Below, piece after piece: positions 23,801-35,800 of a stretch of 64,000 bases of DNA. A program made the position numbers and the translations under genes. Numbering within the stretch: the stretch's first letter is position 1; every line of letters starts with the position of its first letter. The notes beneath the pieces were generated by a model, which was not told the origin of the DNA, did not search any database, and was given only the letters and a program-made list of their open reading frames with translations. Location: positions 38,610-102,609 of the forward strand of contig NMRA01000582.1 in NCBI GenBank assembly GCA_002633005.1, written 5' to 3'. The DNA is from Phoronis australis. Taxonomy: Eukaryota > Phoronida > Phoronidae.

Positions 23801-26800
23801 ACTCGAGACTCAACTTGAAAATTGACCAAAAATACTCAAAGCAAGGCACGCGATTCGTCAATTTTCAAATCGAATCACGAGTAAAGTTTGGTGGTCAAAG
23901 GTGCAGATCTCCACTATCTTTTGAAGTGCCATTTATTTATTTTTTACTTGCTAGCATTACGTGAGATTTGTTCAGTCTCTTTTGCAGATTGCTTGACAGT
24001 TTCTATTCTTTTCATGTTTTGCCAATCATGAGTTATTACCTGTTCTGTTAGTCTTGTCATTTTGTTTCTCGCTTGCACCTCTTTTCCTTTTGCAGCTCCG
24101 GGAAAATTTTGTTAATTTCCGATGGGAGGGCGAGAAATTGATGAACAAAATACTCTCAGTACGCTGCCAGGTATAGGCTGACTCCGCGTGCATGCCGTCT
24201 GCCACTGTTTAAACTTGTCATGCATTCCATTGAAAAAGCTCAGTTTTGTTCGATGAAGATTGGCCAATGCCATGCTTGAAAGTAATTTTGACACAAAAAA
24301 TTGGTGACACTGGTCGTAACGCGACTGACTGAACCAACCACCACTGCCACATACCTGAGTATGAATTCAAAGTTTTTAACGAAAGCGCTTCGTCATGTGG
24401 GAATATTATGTGATGCTGCATGACTGTCTATTAAACTGGTGATGTTTTCTGTAGTGTCCATGAACACTATTTTTCACTTCGAAATGAACCTGGCAAATGA
24501 TCAATTGTTTTGATTATAGGACCATTGAATACTATCTAATGATCTAATGATACAATATCTCAATAATTTATAAGCCTCTGCAGTGCTTACTATTTTTTAT
24601 GACACAAGAGATTTGTCAGTTATCAGCCTCCGCTACTTTTTTTGTATCGTGCACACAGGTTCATGATGCTCTTAAATATATGATTAAAAGGGTGTTCTTT
24701 GGGGAACTTGGCTATGATATGCATGTTGCTGTGGTTATGTAGGACCCTCGAAAAATGGCCAAGTTTGACAAACTTTGGAACAACGTATCTCAGAAATGGC
24801 TGATTGGATTCACGTGAATCTGTCAGATACCGGGCTTTATGCACTGTTCTCAAATGTACCGTGTGGAATTATTTTTTTAAATTTCCATTTTTGCGTGAGC
24901 AGTATCATAAAATGGGAATTTGATGATAACTTTGAAAAATGTAACACCTGTTTTGAGATTTCATCTTGAATATTTATAATATATGGAACAAAATTTGGTC
25001 TTCTTATCTATATTGTTGTTTTTGAATGTACCTTTTTTGGTAAACTTTACTAAAAAGACATGGTCATGTGACCCAATTAATAACAGATTGATATAAAACC
25101 AAAAATCAGTTTCTGCATGCTTTCTACATTCAGAAAATATGTACTTTTAAATCTATAGTTCTGTATATATATGACTAAATACACTGACAAGGTCCTACAT
25201 AACCTTATAGAAGTTCAAAGGATGATAACAATGTGGTTTTATGTAAACAAAATATACTTAATGGTTTTCACAGTTTCCCCAATGCCAAGGTCAATCTACA
25301 AATCACAAACCTCGAACTAAAAAAATGAAGCCAACAGTGGTGTGTTTTCTTGTTGAAGAGATCAATGATTCCGTTGTTCCTTATAGTCCACCTTATAGTC
25401 CACCTTATAGTCCACCTTATAGTCCACGGTGTTATCTTGTGCAATTGGCTACGCTACCTCGTCATTTCCGAAAACTAAGAATGGCTTCCACCTCAAGTCA
25501 TGTGGCTTTAAAAACAAAATTAGGTCAAATACTTCTGCTGCTTGGTCGCAATGTTTCATCTTACGTTTGTCTAATTTATAACAAGCATGCCTGATTGTTT
25601 AGTATTTTGCTTTTTTGTTGTATCCAGTACAATCGCATGTTTTGTTTTACCAAACATTTATGTTTTAAAGCTTCTCTCATGCTAACGTAGCTCTAGTTCC
25701 ATAGGAACGTCGATGTAATTTCAAATGGCAAAATGGCTTCGATAGTTAGCGGACACCAAAGTTATCTCTGTTTGATCTATGAGTCATCAAAGTTATTACA
25801 AGGTGGCTATCCAAAAATGTTATGCAGGGTGTATTTTTAATTTGAAGTATTGCCTGTATGTTCAGATAATAAATGAATTGAAGTGCATATAGTGACTATT
25901 GGTGAATATTTGAAAAAATGTGAAACAATTGTCAGCTTCATCTGTTGATAACTTCGATGACACCGAAATTACCCGTTCACTCGCTGCTGTGTTATCCACC
26001 TGCTTTAACTCCAAAGTTAAGTTGTGCTGGTAACCCCAGTCCATGACTGAAGTTAACCATTCACATCGACTGAAACTCCCCAAAACATGTATGTGTCGAC
26101 GTTTATATGGAAGACCATTTAGTCCAAAGTGCATGTTTAACGAGTAGTCATTGGTGCTTAGTCACGCTGAAGACTTCTAACAGCTACAGTAGATTTACAC
26201 CTTCCCTAAGTACTGCAACTGCTGCAACTGTAAACGCATGTCTACACCCTCAAATGGAGGTACTCATCACAAATTGAAGTAAAAATATAAAGTAAAGATA
26301 TTTACTGTTTTAGTGGTGTTATCATTGAAATATTTTTCATCATTTTCCTTTAAATTTTAAGTTTTGTGTGGAATAGTTGAGATTGACGTAATTTTTGCAA
26401 TAATTAGGTATCCTGTCTTTTAATTTTCAATGGTTCTTATTTACGATCATCTCCTTGCATAATTAATTAATGGGGGTTCTCTCACGGTGTTTTCAAAGTC
26501 AAATCATTGTCTATAATTTAGAACCACATAATGTAGGTGATGGAGAAAGTGAACATTGACGTGTGGTACATCGAGTCTAAAGTCTTGTCTACACACAGCT
26601 TACCTTAGAATAACTTGCAGTAGTGCAACTTAGCCCACTTTTAAGTGGAGCATCCAACTGCACATTTCGGATAACTAGGGTAAGGCGAAGTTGTCGCTCT
26701 GTGCACGACAATGGACGTCTAATGCAAATACGACACGCAAAAGAACACCCGTCTATATGTGACTGCAGTTGCCAATTACTCACGCCTTGCCCCAGGTTTG

Positions 26801-29800
26801 CAGCCACGCAGTGATTAGAAGTGGCGCAAGTTACCTCACCTCGATGATGTGGAGTAAGTTGTCACAAGTGGGGTTAGTTGTGCTAGTTTTAGTTGTGTCC
26901 AGACAGCATTCAAACCTAGCAACAACTCATTCAAGGAGGAAGTTATTCTAGAGTAAGTCTGTGTGCAGACTTCACGTATACCGTTGTTGCACTGGATTTT
27001 AATCTTTGTGGAGATAAACATGTATTGTTGCATCTGCTATTCTTGGGCAGTTGATGTGATAGTAAAATAGTGTTATTTCCGTCTGCACATTATGGCTTTA
27101 CTATCGCCATCCTGTCACTTTCCAAAAAGCTGGAGTTTAATGTGGCCACAATTCTGAAGAGAAATTCTAGCAAGATAGATTGTCTTGTTTATTTAATACA
27201 TATTGATTTTTCTGGGGGCAATGTCTACACACATGTTAATGGCCACCTAAGGGTTATGTTGAAGAAGATTACATGTAACCAGCTCTAATTCTCTCTCTTT
27301 CTCATGCGTACAATAAATTCTCTAATTTCAGTCAGACAGAGCCGATCAAATAACCATTTCTTTAGTAAAAGGCTAACTGTATAAGATTCGCAATTTGGGA
27401 CAGTCTAATGAATTTGAGACATGGCAAATTATTCAAAAAAATGAATTTTCATTCTGAAATCTGGGACAAGGGTGATTCATTATCGTATTTCTCAAATTCT
27501 GTATTCAATCTACAGAGTGGGTAATTTTGTCGTCTTTCCAATGTTTCTTAACTTTAGGACAACAAATATTGTGCAAACCATGCTGAGAATTAATCGAAAC
27601 TTCATTAATTTTTATTTTGTGGATAACTTTTGCCAAAAGGAAATTCCACCTGTCTGTCATATTGTGTGAAATCACGTAACAGGTCTTTAAACTAAGGTGT
27701 AGAGGGATCGCATGTTTTTGAACTGGATACAGTGTGGCAGGATAGTGTAAATTTGATTTCATGCAAATTTTCAACAAAAATAAATAGGAAGTAAACTTTA
27801 TTTCGTCATTTTTGTAACTGATATTCTACGTCTGCCATCAACAAACACGCAATGAAATTAGTGCAAAACACTACAGTGGGCTTTAGAAAAAGAAAGCTGT
27901 GAATTTAGGCGGTTATTTATGTTCGAATCTGAGGAGTTACCGTAATGTGGTGTACACAGCAAAAGTTGTATGCTCTGTGCGTCTCATTAATTTTAAGGGT
28001 ATGGGCGTTATGTGTCGGCTTTCATTGGAAAAATGTTGTGATTCCAAACTATGATTGTGTCACAAGATGGAGTAGTACAAAAAGTATGTGTTTCTAGTGG
28101 AACTTCCTACACATATACAGTACATGTGGAATGTAACTAGGTAATACTGTTTCCTAGTCATGACATTCAATTCCCCTTGCAGCAAAAGTGACTGGTAATG
28201 ACTCATTGCAGCAAAACACTAAATATGGATTAGCGTTTCCATTTCAGTAACTTGTCCTCATTCAGTTATGAGGGACTGTCACAAAATGATGAAGTCTACT
28301 TGTATCTATTGCCATCATGACGTAATTCTGTTCATTTTTCAATTACTTTTAGTATGTATTCCGTATGGAAAATTTTCTCAGTAAAGATTGGTGTCAAAAT
28401 GTTATTTTTCAACGAGTCTATTGTGACTGCGCGTATCAAGGCTGCAAGGGCGATCTGTTGCGGTAAAAATTTACTGTGAAATAGTTTTGTAATTAAAGCT
28501 GAAATTGATTTTTTGTTTCTGACCATTGGAGCGCAACATTCTTTACTCTCTTCATATGTGTTCAGTATCATAAACTGCGCAGAACGTTCAAACGATTCTT
28601 GAAACGGGTCTCTTTCTAGTTCATAAAAATCAAGACTTTTCAATATTTGTGCATTCCAAAATTGCTCATATGCACATCTTCCAAAATCAAAGGCATCCAA
28701 AGATAAGTCATTAATTATCATTATCATTATCATGATTCAGTTATGTTGTTTCAGTTAACTGATCTGTTGTAGCATTAGAATGTATGAAATAGGGAATTTA
28801 CGTTGCGTATACTTAGTTAGGGAAACAGTCTTACACAGAAATTCCTGCAGTGCACTTGTGGTTGCTTTTCTTGTTCTAAAACTTACTTTGTGTGCAGCTT
28901 TTATTAAGAACTTGTTGTATTTTGCAGACTCGTGACAACTTTGATGTCACGCGAGAGGAGTCCGAGCACCTAATGAATAAAATACTGGAGGTGCGTGGCA
29001 CGGTAATGGTAGTTTTGTTTATTTAACCTCGGTCACGACTGTGTCCTCCATGTTACTACCCAGAGACTCAATGTTTAACCACCCAAAGATACGGGGAAAA
29101 TATGTTTTGGAAGACATTGTGTTGGGAAATAAGTCCATATTAGAATGAATATTAATTATGAACTGTAATAGCGGTGTGACTGAGACACCAAGGGGAAATC
29201 ATGGTTTTCTTTTGTCAAGTAGTTACTGAAGAATTTGAGATGGGTCTGAAAGCTCTCACTTTTCAAATATTTTGACACTGTTTCTCGTTGACTACTTTTC
29301 TAATCCATTTTCAGCACTGAAAAAGTTTTGGTTGCTCATCCCGCTGTCCTCAAAACTTGCAAAAGTTGTTTGTCAAACCCAGAGTACACCAAGGTGCTAT
29401 CGGCTCACTTTCTTCCAAAAACGTTGAACTTCATCAAGACCACAACAGTGATCTTGGCTTGTTCTTTGAACTAAAGGCTCATTACTGCTCGAGACCACGC
29501 CCAGCATTTCCGTTGACCTGTCGTGTAGAACTAACTTTTTGATCCTGGTTTCCAGCAGTAAAGACTTCCAATCTCATTGATGAATAATTAGAGGCTAATT
29601 TTACGATCTTACAATAATTTATGCAAATTCATAGTTATTTTTAGCCTAAGGTTGATTCATAGAAACTTTAATTGGTGCCTTGTGTCAGAGTTTGGTTGCA
29701 TTCTATTGAAAGTAATCTACAAAGAAACTTAATACTCAAGGTGTCACTATACTATGATTATGTTTTAGTTGCGCCCCCTGTGTGTTCTTCTTGTTTTAAT

Positions 29801-32800
29801 GTCTGAACAACATAATTCAGCACTGCAAATTAATATGTGCGATGATCCTTTATATAATTTCAGCGTCTTGATAAATGTAACCTCACTGCCAAAATATAAC
29901 CTGCATATTTTCTTAAACCCAACGCTCAGATTAAATCAAAAGTTTTATTTTTCTCAATTTCTTGTCTGTCGTTTGCTGCTTGCAGTTATTCTTTTGTTCA
30001 TTTCTCACCTTCAGAAGCCTCAAGACGCTCCAGTTAACAAAAGGGTTACCAGAGAAGGATATTTGTTTCTCCAAGAAAAAAGTAAGTAGTAAGTGAAGGT
30101 AAAAAGTAATTTAAGAGGCTGAAAACCGTCCTTACATCACAAAAAATCACCTTAGACTGCTTTTTGTTATGAAATTGTGTAATAGTTATACTGTTGATGA
30201 TAGGAGAACTTCATAAGAATTGACAGTTAGTTATAGCTTGAGACCAGGCTTCATATATGTTGTCATGTGATGGCGTGTCATTTTATGCGCCAAACACGGT
30301 CTCGGGGAGTGACTAACCCTCAGTTCTTTGCAAATCAAGAAATCATGTCTCACCCGAGTAAGGAACAAGTTGAGACCAATTTTACTGCGATAAGTTGTTT
30401 AAATAAATTGTTTGCTTCTTGGAGGGAATTCAAGTTTACGGACATTTTAAAAGGTGGAGCAATCACTTTTGATGTCAGGTTTAGTAAAGATACAGATATT
30501 TAATTACCTTCCTCATGCTAATTACTATTACCTGTCTTGTATCTACGATCCTTTGAGCAGTAGAAAGTGATATAAATGACGTACCAAAGGACCAGCATCT
30601 TGGTTTTCCATTCACTTCCATTGAGGAAATGTGGTGTCCTACTCCCTATTAAATACAGTCTACCAGGTCGTTGTTTGCTCAGTGGAAGTGAATTTTGAAT
30701 TGCAGATGTTTTCCTAATGACAAGAGTGGTTGATGTTGATTTTCAGACGGTCGGTCTACTGTAGCACCCCCTAGGGGCAATTTTGTTTTATTTCTTGCAT
30801 TCTGTGTCTCATCATTTCTTTGATTTCTAATATGGCTGTACGTGGTTTGTTGTCAGAGGCCTTGACGACAACATGGAGCAAGTATTACTGCGAGTACAAG
30901 AAAGAAAAGAAGAGTTTCTCCATGGTGGCCTACAATCAAGCCAGCGGAAGTAAAGTGGTAATGCCAGAGCCGTCGACGCTCAGTTCTTGTGTCAGGTAGG
31001 TGTATCGTGGTGATGAACACCTGTATGGTAAAATGATGCACCTTGTTCATTCTTGATCACTTTTATAGTGATGTCCTATTATCTAGTAAAAAAATTTGAT
31101 GTGGTGTCATCATGCGATGACTTGGAAGTCACACACAGCGCTCTCTATTGCCAACTTCTTGAAAAGACATTTATATGGCAGATTAACATTTCTAATTTTA
31201 CGTGACTTGCTTGTGGACTGAGTGGAGCTAGTTAACTGCCTGAGTAGTCATTTCTTTGTCACAAACTTGATTTGTTTTTGTTTGACCTTTTGGTTGTATA
31301 TGGATGTTATTTGTTATTTGTTGGGCAAGAATGCTAATATACACATTTGTGTTGGAATAATATGAACGGATTGAAACAAATCTTTTTTAAATTCATATTC
31401 GCATGAGTTGTTCTAAATTTTTACTATTGTATCATTGTAAACCATTTGCTTTGAATTATTGGCCCATTATGTATTATACCATGTCTGCAGTATTGTCTGT
31501 TCTTTCTTTCAGGCGTGCATCAGACTCGATCGACAAGCGGTTTTGTTTTGACATCACACTACAAGACAAGCCAGGCACTCTAACACTTCAGGCTCTCTCC
31601 GAGGATGACCGTAGACTCTGGCTGGACGCCATGGACGGCAAGGAACCGGTAAGGTCGAAGGTCACAGGCTGGACATCATGATCTGATTGGTTGTTTCTAC
31701 TAGCAACTGTTCACATGGCAGATGTGATCCTACGGAGCTGACAATGGATGATGACAAGATTCTGACTAATCTGACTACTGCTGTGCCCCCTAGTGCCAAT
31801 TTTAGTCATTTCGACTGTATCTTCTGAGTTAATTGGTGTATTTTTTCAAAAATTTTGCAGACAGGTTTCTGTTATGGAGTTTATGATCATTTCCATTTTT
31901 GGACAGATTCAACATATTCTGCGCCACCTGGTGGCCATTTTTATCATTTGCCTCTGTACCAGCCAAGCTACTCAAAACATTATGAAAATTAGGAGTCGTG
32001 TTCTTCCTGACAAGAGCACGACTGACATGGATTTTCAACACCCTAGTGGCTGTATCTCTTAAACCCCTAATAAGATTGTTTGGAAATAGGCAAGTGTATT
32101 GCTATTAACTTGACAACAGATGGGCGGATCTGACTACCATTGTGCCACCTATTGGCAATTTGTTTTTTCACATTTGCTTCTGTAATTTTGGAGCACTTGA
32201 TAAATTTTCATGCATAGTTTTGTATTAGGGAGATGACTAACACCTTCTCAGTTTCGGATGGGTTCAACATATTCTGCACCATCTAGTGGCCATTTTTATG
32301 ATACCAGTAAACACCCCTAGAAGCATACAATTTGCGTTGTAGTTGTAGGCTCATTTCAATGCTCTGTCTTGCTCTTGTTACTTTTACCAGTGTACATTTG
32401 ACAGAAATGTCACATTTATGAATGTATGAACAGGAATGCTCTTAAGTCATTCTGATGCTTATCATGTCTCTTATGGTGATTTTTAAGTCATTCTGATGCT
32501 TATCATATCTCTTATGGTGATTTTTTTTCTGTCCAATCATTAATGATTATAGCTCAGGATTTCACTTTGCATTTTGCAAATCTGGAACTCATGGGAGTTC
32601 TACTGTGTTTCATTTGTATTTTTGTACTCAACCACCCACGTGTGTAGTCACCTTGGCTACCGCCTTGTGCCTTCCATGTCTATCACTTAGGAACATAAAT
32701 AGCGCAGACTCCACTTGGGTGTATCGTGTAATTTGTAGTTCTTTTCTCTGCATTTCTCCACAGATTTATCAGGAGACACAGCCTCAACCAGAACGTGAAT

Positions 32801-35800
32801 ACACAGGTATTGTATGAGTGCATGCTGCCTGTTGCGGGGTGAAGAGTGCTGCTTTATCTTAAGTCATACTCTTCAAGATTGAAGCGAGTATGATTTAAAT
32901 GTTAGTCAACTATTCGAATGAAGCGTTTTGACTGAAACTGGGAGGTCATCCTTGGTTTGACTTCAGGTGTACTCTTATGGTTAAAACTTGTTTGTCAGGT
33001 GACTTGTGAACTTTCAATCCGCCACCAGCAAAATTAGGTGTTCACTCGTGTCTTTATGGTAACTGTATACATGTACCATAAATTGTATTTGATTCATCTA
33101 GACTCTACAGTGGTACCTCAGTTATAACTCTACAGTTCACTCACTAGTGTTTAAGGTTACTGACATGAGACTATGAATGGCAATTACTATCACATGATAT
33201 GGTAGAAAAGTTGAAAAATTTTTGTTCTGTCAAATTTGTGTTGCTAAAAGTAAATGTTTGGAAATCCAACTTCTACAATATCTAGGCAATATTGTTTGTA
33301 AACTATTCAGGTTTCAAAAATGAAAAATAACTGTTTCGGTAATTTTTATGCAAAATAAGGGAACTGAGGTGCATGTGTATTTGCTAGAGTAGTGGACTTG
33401 TTACTAACAACTGGCCGGTCATTTGTTGATCTAGGTCTGCTGGATGAGGTGGGCTTCAACTTTGTGACTCTGTGCATTACTAGCATTGAGAAGCGGGGTT
33501 TATCTGACCAGGGGCTCTACAGGGTGGTCGGTGTGAGTTCAAAAGTCAACAAGCTGACCACCATGGGCTTAGGTATGTATTCTATCGCAATTACTTTGAG
33601 TAATCATTGTGCTGGATTCTGTTTATTGTAAATATATATCATGTACCGAGAGAGTGCTGTCATAGTGACCTTGAGAACTAACTGACTTGAGAGGGCGTGT
33701 ATTGTGCGACAAACTTTGGATGCCACATCAATTGCCACTGCTTTATTAATGTTTTACGTGAACCATGTTGTAGACCGGCGGAAAGCCGAGAAGTTGGACC
33801 TTGATAAAGATGGAGAATGGGAGGTGAAGACCATAACTAGTGCACTCAAGACTTATTTCAGGTACAGACAGTCTGATGTATGTGTGGCAACCGTGCAATT
33901 TTTGTCTGTCCTATAATATCGGTAGAGTTGAGTGTAATGAAGACTACATAGCGAACGTGCTTGATAAGCTGTTATGTATGTACACTCATGTCGAACCTTG
34001 ACCTATATTTTGCCCTTGTTAAGCTGTCATTGTTGGTTTTTTAACTGAAATGCTCTGGAGTTTATAAACTTAAACACGCTTATCCAATCTTGAATTATTG
34101 CTGAATGAACTGGCTACTCAAGTTGCAGGCGATGCGTATATGCATCAATTTTGAATCTGCAGTTTTAGTGTTGACCAAATACAATTAAGTCTGAAGGGTT
34201 GTCTTGAGTCAATGATGGTTTCAGTGCTCTTGGTTGGTAATGGAGATAGAACCCTATCATGGTAAGGAATTGTATGGGACGAATATTATGAATGAAATAC
34301 TTAATGCAATTTTCATTTTTAGTCAGCTGAACAGGGCGAAATGCAGCACTGCTTAACCAAGATGGTCTCAAGCAATTTGTTATTGATGAAATTTGCTTTT
34401 ATATAAGCATTTTAGGAAATTGGAAAGTTTTGAATTCAGTTTCATGAAAATGTGAGGTCACGGATGTGATTTATTGAGAACCTTTGATGATTATGAAATG
34501 TGAAAAGGTGTCACTTGTTAAATCATAAATTGTGAAATTTTTACCTTTTCTGACAAGTTTTTGTTTCCTAGAGTCAAGAGACAATGTTAAATAGACAATT
34601 TTTGCTTCTATTTTTTAATGTTTTATCTCTGTCTTGCCACAGGACCTTACCTGAGCCACTTATGACGTTCAGTTTTCATGACCAGTTTATCGAGGCAGCC
34701 AGTGAGTACAAATAGTTTGACTAACAACTGTCCATGAGGATGAATAAAACATGGTCTGGCTAACTGTCACTGAGAACTTGTAATAGCTGATTTATTTGTC
34801 AAACATATAAGTACCAGGTGCTTTTGACCTTTTTGGATGTGTCAGAGATTTGAAATATGCACGTAGTCATTAATTCTTTTGTTGAACCATTGACTAAAGA
34901 AATGTTACCTTATTGTATGTTTTTTGGAATTTTTTACCCACTATGAGAGTTTTTAGCAAAAACATCCAGTGTTGGCGATATAGCAAAAGATGGTCACACC
35001 ATAAGCATTTATTTGATAAGGTGACGTGAACATTTCATCAAGTTAGTGAAAGTATCCCTTTCTAGCAAGAAGGATCTTAGTCAGATGAAATCAAAGGAAT
35101 TTTAACTGAGTTTGTCCATTTTTTAAATCTAGAATAGATACATGATACAGTTGATGGCTGTAGTGATTAACAGTACTATAAATTAGTGGTGTCCGAAATT
35201 TAGAAATGCGTTGTTTGCAAGTTTCTGTGCTCTCAATTTTCACAAATGGTGAGATTGTCCTAAATGTTAAAGATTGTACTCCATGTGACAGTTGCACATC
35301 AATTATTTGCAGTGTGGCTAATTTTGCTTCTTTGACTGCCGTAGAATTGTCAGAGAAAGAGAACAGAATCCAAGCCATACACAGTTTGCTGTATCAACTG
35401 CCCAGCTCCAACTTTAGGATGCTTGAAGTTTTGGTCAAACATCTACACAAGTAAGTAGGATGGCTGTCCATGTATTAATGTTGGTGTTTAAGTTAGAACA
35501 AGGTATTACAGCCTGACATCTTGTGATTGAAGTCATTTTGAAAGATCTATTATGATTTGGGAGTATCCCATGTGCTAAGTGCTGAAATGTTTTGAGATGT
35601 TCGTGCACTGAATAAACATGGCAGCTGAAAGGAGGATCCCAAGGTCCTTGTCTTCACATTTTTGGGATGCTCTTGGTGTGAAAGTCACATCTGTGAGGAA
35701 TGACTTCAGGTACACTGTCGTGGAACACACCTGTACAGTAGTGACTTTCAGTCTCATGATGTATTTAGATGTCGACAGTTTGAAAAGGCCATTGTTTCTG

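Larger units (their letters stand above)
24171..28927. other. Intron between the two alternative BAR exons
   Basis: Contains a complete family-1 MITE (24733-25204), a 12-bp tandem repeat (25381-25428), a TIR element (26583-26979) and an antisense 133-codon open frame (28332-28733) of unknown meaning. Confidence 0.5.

Noticed and set aside
25325-25594. Repeated SPPY string resembling an RNA polymerase II tail
   Set aside because: Four copies of a 12-bp repeat only; no exon signals and it lies within a Graf intron.
27900-27940. Possible tRNA from GTTCGAATCTG
   Set aside because: Only a partial B box; no A box or acceptor stem found at the right distance.
29769-30014. Upstream extension of the PH exon (106-codon frame)
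   Set aside because: The frame is open by chance. A good acceptor at 30011-30014 and the phase with the BAR exon show that only 30015-30081 is coding.
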